From Lepraria neglecta (lineage: Eukaryota > Ascomycota > Lecanoromycetes > Lecanorales > Stereocaulaceae): 64,000 nucleotides of DNA. The position numbers were made by a program, and so were the translations under genes. This document shows positions 22,403 to 33,766 of this stretch, in pieces. Below the pieces are notes generated by a model. The model was not told the DNA's origin and did no database searches. It worked only from the letters and a program-made list of their open reading frames with translations. Location of the stretch: the NCBI GenBank assembly GCA_033220425.1, contig CM065649.1, positions 868,001-932,000 on the forward strand, given 5' to 3'. Each line of letters begins with the position of its first letter. Position 1 is the stretch's first letter.

Positions 22403-23279
22403 AGTCTCTCTGGTCTAGAGTTCTGGAGTTTTTGAGTCGTGTACAATGGCCATTAAACCTTTGGAAAAGGGAGATTAAACGGTTGGAAAGACGGGATACA
22501 CTACACGATAGACGACTTTTGCGAAAGATGCTTTTGGTAGATACCCAATTTGCAGTTTAGATGTAATAACAAAAGCTATTTCTTAATACATTTGCTCCGC
22601 AAAATCCCTATCTTGACCTAATCGTCATCATTGGGAGAGAAAGCATGGGGTTTGATCTAAGGCCTGCCGTTTATGTGTGTTCAGTGCCGCTCTTGATTTG
22701 GCAATTTGTGGAGTTTAATACCACTAGGGAATAGAAGATATGCGTTGAGTATCTGAGACGCCTACGGCTATTCATTCCGCTGGCAGTATGGGAGCTACTA
22801 GACTGTGGGCACTGGGGCTTTGCAATGGAATGTAGATTTTAGATATGTAATGGAGGAGATGGAACTCCTCATATGCATAGAGTGCCTGCTTGGGTAAAAC
22901 TATGTACACGCCCGGCCTAGCCCAGCTATGATGAATGTAACATAAGGTAGTGTGACTGATAGTGACACACGGAGTAGAGATATTGTCGTATCGAAGGGGG
23001 TATTTATCTCGCTCGCATCCTCAATAGGATTAATGAAAAACAGTCAAACGCTGCAAGAGGATTATAATAATGTTACTCCATAGAGCCAAAAGAACCTCAG
23101 AAGCCAACCCAACCGAAGTATTGACCGACCGAGCTGAAACGACACCGACGTATTTGACAGTCGTGCGTGCTCAAAGTCCGCGTCACCATCCCACGCATCC
23201 CATCCAGCCCAGTATCCCCTTTCATCCTAGTCCGGGTCCAGGTCCAGGTCCAGGTCCAAAAAACGCCGCCAAGATATGC
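22403..23279. other. intergenic with hexamer repeat
   Basis: About 880 bases between convergent genes. A run of four ccaggt-type hexamers lies near 23235-23258. No gene seen. Confidence 0.4.
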
Positions 23280-24509
23280 TCACAAGCTGCTCAACTTCAG
23301 CAGGGCTTCAACTGCTGCTCTGTCTTGCGCATCACTGTCTTCCGGCATCGGTGAGAATCCCATGAGGGCACGTGCGGCTTGCTGTTGTTGCTGGTTCTTT
23401 CTATTATATATTAAAGAATTCGTAATTGGCATCGATCGTGCCGTTGTTGCTGGTGGTCGGCCACCGGCCCCTCGCCCTCGGCTCCTGGGGTCGACATGAG
23501 GTGGGTACTGCTGATTAATTGGCATGAGACCACCGGATATTGGGTAAGAGCCCTGCCGTAATGCTGCGGCACCGATGCTCGCCCAGTCTTCTTCGTCTGT
23601 GACTTCGTCGAGGTCAAAGTCCATTGCTGGTTTATCGTCTGGCACATCGTAGGATGAGCAGGATTCTATCCCATCGAGGGACATTTTATCTGCTTCATGC
23701 TCGAGCATGCCAATGTCTTCCATTGTGGTATCGTACTCTCGGTCTGAGTCATGCGAGGTGGCAATTCCCCGGGAGCGATCTTGCCGCGTAGTGTTGACTG
23801 GTATGCGAAGGCTTCCTTGTGGAAGGGATGATGGATGGTGCTGAGGGTTTCGAGCGTCGCGTGATGGCTGCCCTCGCTTCCTAGCATCCCATCTACCCCA
23901 GCCAACCTTCTCGAACAACACGTCCCCATCAATCCCGCCTTGCGAGCCGTCGCTGCCACGACCTTCTAACGCTCCAACTACCAGTCTTCTTGCCTTCGCT
24001 GGTGGTATACCGGAGAACCCTGGAACAGAGGTGGTCAGATAGCCCATCACATGACGAATGGCGAGTGGACCGTTATCGAGCAGAATACCGGGTAGGTGGT
24101 GCTTGGCAAGCAGACCAGGAGTGATAGCTCCAACGGAGTCTAGATCTGCCAAACTGCTGAGGCCACGAGCAGTAAGACCGCGCTGAGGGGAGTCCTGGGC
24201 CTTAGCATGCTCAACAGCATCTTCGAGATCGATGTCGGAGTCAACGTGGGTGGGAGCAGGAGGAGTCAGAGGTCCACCGGAGGAACGGCCTTTGTATGCC
24301 TGAGGAGGAAGGGACGGAGAGATGGAGTTGGGAGGAGTAGGGAGACCCGCGGTGGGTTTCTTGGTCGGGAGGGACCTCGCCGCCACAGCAGCGAAAGTGT
24401 CCTTTCCAGCCCAGAAGTCGTCGCGAGGCTTGGGTATATCGACAGACTCCGTCCTTCCAGCCAAGTTCCAAGAAATGTTAGAGTTCGTGTTGGTGCTGGT
24501 AGGAGCCAT
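23280..24509 (-). CDS. STB3: Stb3-like Sin3-binding repressor
   Basis: One exon of 409 residues from ATG 24509. An upstream in-frame Met exists (24662), but MAPTSTNTN is the more family-like start. The diagnostic Stb3 domain lies at about 125-215: ITPGLLAKHHLPGILLDNG, AIRHVMGYLTTSVPGFSG, IPPAKARRLVVGALEGRG and FEKVGWGRWDARKRGQ. In yeast Stb3 binds the ribosomal RNA processing element (RRPE) and recruits the Sin3-Rpd3 deacetylase to repress growth genes when TORC1 is low; nuclear action here is inferred from that. The rest is disordered, with an acidic stretch (DFDLDEVTDEEDWASIG) that looks conserved, a polyglutamine tract and a C-terminal helix (AAVEALLKLSSL). Confidence 0.87.
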   Translation of the reverse strand: MAPTSTNTNSNISWNLAGRTESVDIPKPRDDFWAGKDTFAAVAARSLPTKKPTAGLPTPPNSISPSLPPQAYKGRSSGGPLTPPAPTHVDSDIDLEDAVEHAKAQDSPQRGLTARGLSSLADLDSVGAITPGLLAKHHLPGILLDNGPLAIRHVMGYLTTSVPGFSGIPPAKARRLVVGALEGRGSDGSQGGIDGDVLFEKVGWGRWDARKRGQPSRDARNPQHHPSSLPQGSLRIPVNTTRQDRSRGIATSHDSDREYDTTMEDIGMLEHEADKMSLDGIESCSSYDVPDDKPAMDFDLDEVTDEEDWASIGAAALRQGSYPISGGLMPINQQYPPHVDPRSRGRGAGGRPPATTARSMPITNSLIYNRKNQQQQQAARALMGFSPMPEDSDAQDRAAVEALLKLSSL

Positions 24510-25762
24510 GTCTTGATGGACGATTTGTTTGTATCTTCGCTGCTGGAACCACCGTGTATGAGTCAGCTTGATTATCGATGGAGCTTTGGAGATGACACGA
24601 TAAGAAGTTGAAGGGCTGTGTCGCGTTCTGCGAAGAATGAAATTTTTAGTGAGTTGAGGCACTCACAAGATACAAGCAAGGTGACAATAAGGCGGGCTTA
24701 TTTGTCCGTTCGCGAGTCGTGATGATAGCTTGAGTGATGATCGACGTGGGAGGCGACCGTGGGCGAGAATGCGAGCTTATTTATTGTGAGTGTGAGCGAT
24801 TTGATGGCTTGTTGTGTCAGTTTTGATGCTGTGATGAGGTGAGAAGAAGCAAGTCGATGGAAGGCGGGGTTTGTACCTTAGCAAGTGCCTTGCTGGAATT
24901 GGGTGTTTGGCGATGGTCAAAGAGGAGGAAGCTGCACCACTGCGCGCGGAAGGGAGGGTTGACCTTTCAGGGATCAGCTTGTGCAAAATTATGCAAATTA
25001 GTGCCGTTCGCCAAGGACCAAAGCGAACGATTGGGCCACATGGGGCCATCTACTGGATTCTGCTCCACCAAAAGAGCTCCGCCGAATCTTGCTACGTATC
25101 CTTTCGATAATTGCACAGCACCCAGACCTTGCCGACTGGATTTGTCAACTTCGATATCGGCCCTTCGTTGAGGCATGAGGTATCACCGGCAAGAGCCGAC
25201 TCAGTATTACTCCGTACTGAAAGTCACGGACTTTCCCTTTGCTCAGGGTCACTCCAGGGTATTGCTAGGTTCGTAAGCAGCCGCTGTCAGCTTTCCGTAG
25301 CATCGCGGTAGGACGATGTCGGCGACGGTACCTGTCCCCAGCAAAGATACTTGGTCTTTTATCGGCCAATACCATCAGGTTCAGAGGTTTATTTTGCGGT
25401 TGGCCCTTATCAAGCGAAGATTATGCAAGACATGAGAATCCCACGCTATGGACGCAAGCCCACCTGCAGGATACAATTGTCGATCCTGGCTGAACCTCGC
25501 CCTGCAATTGATCTAACCCTCTGTCGTGGAGGGAAATAATGCGAATTGCAAAGGACCTGATTGGAGACATCTCTGCCAATCTTTTTGGTAGAAATAAGTA
25601 GCGAGCCAACCAAACAAATTATGAAGATGTACTTGAATGGTGCAGCATAAATGGGACCAGCGATTTTTAAGGGCACGGCTTATGTAGAGAATGGGTATCT
25701 TCTGAGGACCCTCAATCAGTACCTGAAAGAAACGTACTGAGAATCCTCCGATCTTTGGGTAT
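24510..25762. other. intergenic, promoter side of STB3-like gene
   Basis: About 1.25 kb between the start of the Stb3-like gene and the 3' end of the TBC gene. No coding region is supported. A pair of short inverted stretches around gaaagtcacggactttc (25218-25235) is visible. Confidence 0.4.
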
Positions 25763-28121
25763 CTACCTCCGTCTCCCGCCCTTCAGGGTCCCAATTGTAA
25801 ACACATCCTCGTCCTCTTCACCAGCTTCTGCGTCACCTTTCTTCCCTGATTCTCCGAAGAGATTGCCACCTCTTCCTGTTGAGTCTCTTTTCTCTGGTTG
25901 AAACGGAGAGGCAGAAACGAAATTCGACTTCTGTTGCTCTTCGCCCAGCATCCAAGAGAAAGGCGACTGTGCTAATGTTGGCCGAGCTTGATGAGACGGC
26001 GATGAGCTGGGAGCCTTCGAGGGACTACCGATTTTCGGGGTGGATGGTGGGGAGGCGATAGGCATAGTCACCGCATTTGGGACAGAGAGTGCAGATGCTT
26101 TGCCTGTGTTACGGTCGCTTGCATCTTCGGCTTCGGTCGAACCATCGATCTGGGAAGGGCGAGGACTTTGAGTCACTGAGGCATCGCCCTTCGAAACAGT
26201 AACACCTCGTCCGCCTTCGGAACCCTCTGTGGGGCCAACTTCAGCAGGAAGAGGTATTGTCGAGTTCTCCAGATATACTTGCACAAATTGCACCTTCGCT
26301 ATAGACAAGCTTAGGGCATCCGCAGCTTTCTCGTCTTCCCTATGGTGAATGTCCTTTTGCTGAACCCAGAGTTCGTCCACGGCATTCTCAAGCAATTTTG
26401 CAAGGCTTTTGTTGCGTTGTTCGAGAGCTTCAATCTTCGCAATCATGTCGATCGGTCTGTCTGATATCATTTTGCCAGTATCCAGTGACCATCTTGACCT
26501 GTGCGGTGGCCTTGGTGAGACATTGCCTGATTGAAGCCCTTGAACAGCGCCACGTAACGCTTTGCCCACACCCCACTTTTCTCCTTGGCTGTAGACGCCT
26601 TTGGCTGCTTCATGGATGATACCTTCAATACCCCCTTGATCTTTCAAGAATTTGGCAGGTGTCAATTTCGGCGAGACTGCTTTTTGTGCAGCCGCCTGCT
26701 CTGCTGTTCTCGCCCGCTTCACTTTCTTCGGAAGCTTGCGGGTCACTGTAGTTTCAGGCGCTCTCCGGGAGTATTTCGAGATTATATGGTTGCCTCCATC
26801 AAGTAGGAGGTTATCGCGTAGATATAGAGCATCACTAACAAAGGTAGGCGGTCCATGAGGAGGTGGAGGCGCAGGATATCGCAGTAATAGCGTCAAAGCC
26901 GCGGAATAATCTGCTTCGAGTACTATAAGATAGTCAGCAACGAGTTCCCAACTGGCCAAGATCCAGACCTACGCTGCCACCGTATGCGCAAAAGCATACT
27001 GACGGATATCAAGTCCACCAATTCCAGAGCAGGGTCTTCAGCGAACAATATGTCCCAAAGAGCAAGGACGTCCTCAAAAGGGAATTCACGCCCAAAGAGA
27101 AGTCGGACCCATCTAATTAGAAATATCTGGGGAAGTATTTCGATTGCTGTTAGGTGTTCAGCAAGCTCAGGATCCGCATGGTGTAAGTAGTTCTCGTGTA
27201 TGCGTTTGCTCCGTTCTACTATAGGTGAGTTGTTGGGTAGCCCCGAAATCGTTGGCTCGTTGTTGCCGCTCATTTCATAGAATGTTTTGACGGTCTGCAT
27301 AATGGCTCCGAATAGCGTGAAAGCATCATGCTCGACATAGTTGTTGTCCAGGTTTGACATCACTATATCGTCCAAGGCTGGGTGCTCTGTACCGAGGCTT
27401 GCAGGGTCGATGGCATCGCGTGAGACAACCCAGATGATAGGCGCAAGGACTTCGTGCATGCCTTGTCTATAGCCAATATCTCGATTAAGCTTGCAGTATA
27501 TGAAGAGGATATCGAGAAGCATGTTCTGTGTCGATGGTTCGCGGAAGTATAGGTTCTCTGGCATACATCGTTCGACATCTTGGAAGATTTCCGCCCGCAG
27601 CTCCTCATCTAGGCGCAAGGTATTCCAAGGAGACTTTCAAGGTCTTAGTGATAGGTCAGACGGCTTCTTTGGCGTCGGCCTGCTGACCGCAAAGCTGGCA
27701 AGAGGGTCGCTTACTGTCTCAGTGTCCGTCAATGGATCGTCGGCCGACAGGTCATCAGGATTCTCGATGTTCTTGAGGAAGTGCTCTTTCAAGGAGGTGT
27801 ATGCACTCCTTGAATCTGACAATGTCTTTGTCCATGCTGACTGATCGGTATCCTTGAACAATAGGAACGTCTGTCCCAATAGTACATGTCAATCACAGAT
27901 ATTCTATCCTTGATCAGACTGTCTCTTGCCTTCCAGCATATTGATCGAAGTCCAATCACACAAGCATTGCGGCCGCTGTTGTTCTTTACGGCTGTCCTCA
28001 GGTCTGAGACGCTGGCACTGTTGGCGAGTGTTACCTCCCATCGAGCCCTTGATAAGCATTAGCGATCTTCCTGAACGGATTTGGCCTCAACAACTGACTT
28101 TGTCTCGTCGATGGGTCGCAT
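25763..28121 (-). CDS. TBC-domain Rab GTPase-activating protein (TBC1D5-like)
   Basis: Five exons read leftward: 28099-28121, 27930-28047, 27715-27870, 26973-27633, 25763-26922, giving 705 residues. Intron 2 (27871-27929) uses a GC donor (aag/gcaaga...acag), and intron 3 (27634-27714) removes an in-frame TGA. The catalytic dual fingers are present: IFQDVER (Arg121) and IGYRQGM (Gln156), so it should stimulate GTP hydrolysis by a Rab. SICWKTFLLFK and the downstream FLIRWVRLLFGREFPFEDVLALWDILF block belong to the TBC fold; the order matches fungal TBC1D5-type proteins, which act on Rab7-type GTPases in endosome/retromer traffic (inference for this one). The C-terminal half is disordered, with a short coiled coil (about 500-545). 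Confidence 0.88.
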
Positions 28122-28476
28122 TCCTGCATGATACCAGCTGAGTTGTGACTTGGGTAAGGCTCACATAACGAAGTCCTACGAGTAAACACTCCCCTGCAGA
28201 GCGGCGTCATTTTATATCCGAAGATTTACCGGCTCTAAATGTCAGCCTTCTCTGTCCTGTCTCAATCGCTCGGCGAATACATCGCCAAAAGCATGACTGT
28301 TCTGTGTATGCGGCAGCACCTAGAGCTACTGGATGCATATATTCTTGACAATGCTGCAAGAAGAGCTGCGCTTCCGGCGTCAGTCATTTTCAGAAATACC
28401 CTGAGATTATCAGCCATAGCTGGACGCGTTCACGGACGTGACAAAAAATTAGGAATGAGATTACGGGCTTTGAGAC
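28122..28476. other. divergent promoter region
   Basis: 355 bases between the TBC gene and the DFGDF-motif gene, transcribed in opposite directions. No separate gene supported. Confidence 0.45.
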
Positions 28477-29667
28477 ATGTCTTCGGATCTACTGAAAGAG
28501 TTTGGGTCGCCTCAGGAGAGCTTAAGGAACCAACTGCCGGGTCAAAGCATTACAAATGGGACAACTGCTGAAGAAGAAGATTTTGGAGATTTCGAGGGTC
28601 CAGAGTCTGTGGAGAGGATTACTGGAAGACTCGATGATGGTCAGCCACAGACCTCGTTAGTTGAAGAGGTCACAGACCCTGCGGATAATGATGAGGATTG
28701 GGGTGACTTTACAGACAACGCTGACCAGTCGGTCTTTTTCGATGCTGATCAGGAATTGAAGACGCAGAATGGGCACACGAAACAGCTACAAGTCAAACAA
28801 CAGGGGGCTAAAAAGTTTCTGAAGGTCTCTCTAGCTCCAATACCGCTGGCAAAAGCACCCAGCACTCCGGTCTCCGACCAATTCGAATCTGAGAGCTCTG
28901 TGAACATCTCCCAAAGTCCTATCGTCCCTGCAAAAGCAATTATACCCACCGCCACCGCAAAAGTCGCGCCAAAACCGAGCGTCACAGCAGCAAAGGCGGT
29001 AGATTTGGGACCGCCGCCCACAAACATCCCCCCTCCGTCTGTCCTGTTGCCCCTCGTTGCAACACTCTTCCAATGTATGTCTACAAACGTGAAGAAAGCT
29101 GCAACCTCTGAACGGGCGTCTTCAGACCCCTACGAGCCATTAGATCAAACGAGAACCCAACAAATCCAAGAAACCTTAGCGGATGCAAGAGCAGGTGCAC
29201 GAATCATGGCAGGACGCAAGCTACGGTGGAAACGGGACAATATCCTATCTCAGAGCATGAAGATCGGGCCAGCATCCGGCAAAGTGAGTGGTATGAAGCT
29301 CGCTGGCGTGGACAAAGCAGAGACTCGTCGGGAAGACCAAGAAGCTGCCGAAGCTTTGCGAGCATGGAAGCAGCACGTGGGACTGTTACGGTCTACGATA
29401 TCCATGATCAATGTTCATCTCCCAGGAGGCGGTTTGTCTATCCCAGACATAGCTGAGGCTATGCCTATTCGTGTGGTGAAACCTAGCGAGGGTGCGGTGA
29501 CCGCCCCAAAGTGCTGCTTTGTTTGTGGTATCAAGCGTGATGAACGGGTTGCAAAGGTTGATGTTGATGTGGAAGACAGCTTTGACGAATGGTGGAGAGA
29601 ATATTGGGGTCATGTGGATTGTGTTGCATTCTGGGAGAATCACAAGGCTTCGCTGCGTCAGCGGTGA
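28477..29667 (+). CDS. DFGDF-motif protein of unknown function (fungal ppk6-named family)
   Basis: One exon, 396 residues. The N-terminal part has two acidic aromatic motifs, EEDFGDFEG (about 31) and DEDWGDFTD (about 72), of the kind that bind adaptor ear domains (GGA/AP-1 gamma-ear) in clathrin traffic. The middle is Pro/Ala rich. A helical segment follows (IMAGRKLRWKRD, EAAEALRAWKQHVGLLRS). The conserved C-terminus contains a CFVCGIKRDERV zinc-ribbon-like half and EDSFDEWWREYWGHVDC, giving four possible zinc ligands. Related fungal proteins are often labelled serine/threonine kinase ppk6, but I see no kinase motifs. A role as an endosomal or Golgi accessory factor is inference; its divergent partner is a Rab-GAP. 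Confidence 0.75.
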   Translation: MSSDLLKEFGSPQESLRNQLPGQSITNGTTAEEEDFGDFEGPESVERITGRLDDGQPQTSLVEEVTDPADNDEDWGDFTDNADQSVFFDADQELKTQNGHTKQLQVKQQGAKKFLKVSLAPIPLAKAPSTPVSDQFESESSVNISQSPIVPAKAIIPTATAKVAPKPSVTAAKAVDLGPPPTNIPPPSVLLPLVATLFQCMSTNVKKAATSERASSDPYEPLDQTRTQQIQETLADARAGARIMAGRKLRWKRDNILSQSMKIGPASGKVSGMKLAGVDKAETRREDQEAAEALRAWKQHVGLLRSTISMINVHLPGGGLSIPDIAEAMPIRVVKPSEGAVTAPKCCFVCGIKRDERVAKVDVDVEDSFDEWWREYWGHVDCVAFWENHKASLRQR

Positions 29668-30265
29668 CGGGTCTGTATGGAATACCTACTCAACATACGA
29701 ACAAAAAACTGTTTCTACGCTCTAGTACCAATGAAAAGATATCTCGTAGCCTTTATTACACCGATATGTAGAGATCTACGCTAGCACACATGCCTGCATA
29801 AATCCTGCATAATCATCCCTCCGCTCTCGTCACCAGTGACCTTCAGCTGACGGCCTCCACCACTTGACTGAAGCAAACGCAGCCTATCAAATAACGCCAC
29901 CCCTTCTCCTGCAACGAAGCTATACGATAAAGTTCCAAGGGAAACACTCAGAGTCTTCCCGAACTCAAACCGATCTTAAATTCCGTACAACGTCTATCTC
30001 ACCGCTCATTAGATTCTACACACCGCTAGAAAGATACGAGCGGACGCCTAAGGCCACCAGCCATCCGCTGCTCCTCATTCTATCCATTCACTCCAACTCA
30101 AACTGCAAGCAACGGCTCTGGAGAGCAATCGACCGCGGGGTACCCAGTGCCAAAATCACCACGTAGCAGACCACTACAAGCTGAGAGCGATTCCAAAGAT
30201 TAGACCAGCTCTTTGAGCATACGACCTTCCTTACACGACTGGCCGAAGGCCACTAGGCGGCGAGT
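29668..30265. other. intergenic, nothing recognised
   Basis: About 600 bases between two co-oriented genes; 3' end of one and promoter of the next. Confidence 0.35.
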
Positions 30266-30724
30266 ATGGGGCTCGTTTACAACACATACCTAAACTCAGA
30301 CAAGATCTTTGGCTGCAAACACTGCAAGACACATCTCGCAAGCCATGATGCTATCATTTCACGAGTAAGCCCTCTCCCTGCTCTTCCACGCCATCTTCTC
30401 CAGCTCTCCCCCACCCTTCCTTCCATCCCTTTCACTCCTCCACTCATCCCTCTTCCCTCCTTTCCGTTCCTATCAGGCTAACCGCACCAGAATTTCCGCG
30501 GCCAACACGGCAAAGCCTACCTCTTCAATGCCGTCGTAAACATCGCCCAAGCCGAAGCCACCGAACGCAACATGACTACCGGAAGACACATAGTGCGGGA
30601 TATTACGTGTCGGCAGTGCAAGGAGACAGTGGGGTGGAAGTACGATAAGGCGTATGAGACGAGTGAGAAGTACAAGGAGGGCAAATATATCTTGGAGGCC
30701 GAGTTGCTTGTGCAGGTGTTTTAG
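30266..30724 (+). CDS. Yippee family zinc-binding protein
   Basis: Two exons (30266-30364, 30491-30724) split by a 126-base C/T-rich intron give 110 residues. The zinc ligands are Cys17, Cys20, Cys73 and Cys76, exactly the CX2CX52CX2C of Yippee proteins. Other landmarks are HGKAYLFNAVVNI and WKYDKAYE with SEKYKEGKYILE. Yippee proteins share the beta-tent fold with cereblon and Mis18 and are nuclear or cytosolic. The molecular function in fungi is not settled. Confidence 0.93.
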
Positions 30725-31293
30725 GGGTTGAGAGAGGTATGGGAAAGTTGGAGGGCCTAAGGGGATTGGGGAGGGTAGGGGGGATTTTAATGATGAAAAG
30801 GCATGCATACGGGAAAGGTTTCAGTGTTCAGCATAATGTTTTGGCGTGATTGGAGGGAAGATTCGTTCAAGCAAGGTGTTTTGGATTGCCAGGAGGATCA
30901 GGTTGCTTTTATGGAAGATTCAATGAAGACATCCTCAAGACATTCCGGCAAGCATGTGCAGAAGGGTCCTTGGCTGGTAGTCAGGGCCAGAGGTGTCAAG
31001 TCCTCCTCCTATCTATACGGCGGAGCATCGTGAAGGCTTCATCATAACGTGACCGAATGCTTGTAACAGCGATCTACTATTCGCCGCATTATGATGACTG
31101 CCGGAGTGAAGGCCGGCATCGCGGGGTACGTACCAAGTGTGGGGTAGCCAGACCTTGAAGTCACCCAAGAACCATTACTTCATACCCAAGTGCCCTGTAA
31201 ATATGGCGCCGTCTCCTGAATTCCAGAAATTGCACTTCCCGACTGTTACTGATCAGTTCTTCTAAAAACGAAAGGTACAAAACTCAAGCAATA
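30725..31293. other. intergenic, nothing recognised
   Basis: About 570 bases between the Yippee gene and the zinc dehydrogenase gene. No gene seen. Confidence 0.35.
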
Positions 31294-32962
31294 ATGGCGA
31301 AAGAAGGCATGATGAAAGCGGTCATCTTCAAGGAGCCGCATAAAGTTGCAATTGAAGACAGGCCGATTCCCAAGATCAAGGAGCCAACAGACATCCTTGT
31401 GAAAGTGATAGACACTGCATTGTGTGGAAGGTGAGTCTGATGCACGATTCCCTCTACCGTCGTGCAGAAAACTCTAATGCTCCTTTCCCAGCGAACTGCA
31501 TGTCTTCCGAGGCCATCAACCCAGTCCGACTGGCTTCATTATGGTTAGGATGGTGTGCTGTTTTGCTTCCCCAGACAATTGACCTTGCTGCAGGGCCACG
31601 AGTTCACTGGAACGGTCGAGGAGATAGGGTCTGACGTGAAGAACTTCAAGAAAGGAGACCAGGTCGTTTCTCCCTTCACTGTTTCATGGTCAGCTTGCCA
31701 TTCTCCCAGAGAGATTGAAAAACAGCTAAAAGCCTGTAGTGGAGAGTGCTTCTATTGCAAGCACGGGTTTACTTCGAGATGTACCAAATCACTACTCTTT
31801 GGTACAGCGGCCCTTGATGGAGCTCAAGCCGAATATGTAGGCAACCTGACGTGACCCGTTTTGGTCTCTGTTAATCGACGAGCAGGTCCTCGTACCCCTG
31901 GCCGACGCCACCGTGATGAAGGCTCCCGAAGGTATTGCAAATAATGCTCTAGTCCTTATGGCCGACATCTGGCCCACGTCAGTCTCGAATCTTTCGTATC
32001 CTTGGTCGCAGCTGACAGGTAGCAGAGGATGTTTCGCAGCCGACAATGCCTTCAAGGAGCTGTCTAAAGAAGGAGTCGCTGATGCTACCGTTGTGCTCAT
32101 TGGCTGCGGGTAGGATTACCAGTCCTTTTCATGTCAAGGCACTAATCTGGAATCCTTGTAGACCAGTCGGACTCTGCGCTCTGATCAATGCCGTTGACTA
32201 CAAGCCAAAGCATCTTCTTGCTGTAGATTCGATCCAGTCGCGTTTGGATTTGGCAAAGAGTCTAGGTGCAGAGCCATGGAACTTCCAGACTGATAGGGAA
32301 GGTCTCGACAAACGAGTGAAGGAATTGACAGATGGGCGTGGTGCTGATGTGGTCATTGGTCAGTGTTTTGTTCTCCTAGTGGCCAAGTTCTTGGGATCGA
32401 TATTGACGTGCTTTGCCTCATATTAGAGGTTGTTGGCATGAGTCCCGCGTTGAAGACGGGGTTCGAGCTCCTGAGACCCTGGGGTATCATATCCAGCGTT
32501 GGAGTACACAATGCAGAGGTAGGCATCGACCTTGAAAAGACTGATGAAACATCGATACTCATCTGCTCTAGATCCCCTGGTATTTGATACTCCCGGCCGA
32601 GTGTGGGAATCTCATCAGACCGAGGCGCTGACAGATGACAGGACCGGCAACCAAGCGTATGGCAAAAATTTACGTATTCAGATGGGTCGCTGTCCCGTAA
32701 GAGCTATATTCCCTATGGCTCTGGACAGGTTGAAGAAAAAGCAACATCTGCTAGGGTCAGGTTTCAGAGTCCTTGATTGAATGAGTTTCCTCTAACACAG
32801 GAGTAGGTTCATGTCCGATAAGATTATGCCACTATCGCAGGCTGTGGAAGGCTATGAGCTTTTTGACAAAATGAAAGTACAAAAAGGTATTGCATGATAA
32901 CAATCAGGCATGACTGCGTTGTGAACTGACATGATGCAGTGGTATTCGAAGCACAAAAGTGA
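31294..32962 (+). CDS. zinc-dependent alcohol dehydrogenase (MDR family), 12 exons
   Basis: Exons are 31294-31430, 31492-31543, 31594-31688, 31740-31836, 31886-31977, 32026-32109, 32162-32358, 32427-32518, 32572-32579, 32642-32755, 32807-32886 and 32940-32962. All introns are GT-AG, 48-69 bases, and the exons add to 1071 bases (356 residues) with consistent phases. Catalytic zinc ligands are Cys44 and His65-Glu66; the structural zinc cysteines are 95, 98, 101 and 109 (CGECFYCKHGFTSRC). The Rossmann motif is GCGPVG. The enzyme should oxidise an alcohol with NAD(P), in the branch near glutathione-independent formaldehyde or polyol dehydrogenases; the substrate is unknown. Exon 9 is only eight bases. 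Reading the DNA without splicing makes the gene look broken, but it is intact. Confidence 0.88.
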
Positions 32963-33766
32963 TACAAAGCCAATTTCGGTATAGGAGGGAGAACGTGCAA
33001 AGACTTCTTCGACTGTGACCATATTCTTCTTTTCGGTGTGTAGATAATTTTATATAAAGAGGTCTGGTGATGTATTCTAAACTAAAGAAGCTGCCAATGA
33101 TGAATGATAACGAACATTGCCAGCAATGGGCCCTTCTCGTTTTATGACTGGGCCTGCTCTGCCAATAGAAAGTGTTGAGCTTGGATAAGCACATCAAATA
33201 GAAAGCCACGTCAACGTGTAGTCCGTGCTTAGCATGATTTGTAGGGCAGCACCCGACCTAGAGTAGAGCAAATATTCGTGAAGAATTGAGGGAGGGGCTT
33301 GGAGGGGAAAGTGCAATGCAGATGCTGTGATAGAGCTGCATAATACCGTTTTCGTTGGTGGGGAACGTCTCACGCCAAGACCGGCCTAGAAAGCGACCAC
33401 CTAAAATTCTCTAAACCTAAGCTTGCCAATTGCATTTTCACACTTTGAATGCGTTGAGTCCCTCAATAATCTCCCCTCCTAACTTACTCTTCCTAAGCAC
33501 TCCGGGTTCTTCCAAGCTGAGCTGATCTACCAAAAGTTTGCTTGTTGGTCCTGTCCTTAAAACTTCTGTAAGTCTGTGTCTCCAGGCCTTTGTAAATATT
33601 TGCTTCACACAACAGCTCACCGATAGTGAAATAGACGAGATAGCTAACTGTTAGCTAGTCCGTCTGCCGTTAACCCTTCATTCAGAGACCACGCGGAGTC
33701 CTCCTAGCCTCAACTCCAGTGGAAACAGAAAAACCATCTCCCAACCATTCCTCCCATTTCTCGGAC
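32963..33766. other. intergenic and 5' leader of KH gene
   Basis: About 800 bases. The right half has typical leader composition; no gene recognised. Confidence 0.35.

Noticed and set aside
27637-27639. Premature stop (TGA) in the TBC gene
   Set aside because: It lies inside a plausible 81-base intron (gtaagc...cactaagaccttgaaag); splicing restores the family sequence DTET-SPWNTL.
31294-32962. Zinc dehydrogenase as pseudogene
   Set aside because: The apparent frame breaks and stops all fall in short GT-AG introns; twelve exons restore a full-length enzyme with all zinc ligands.
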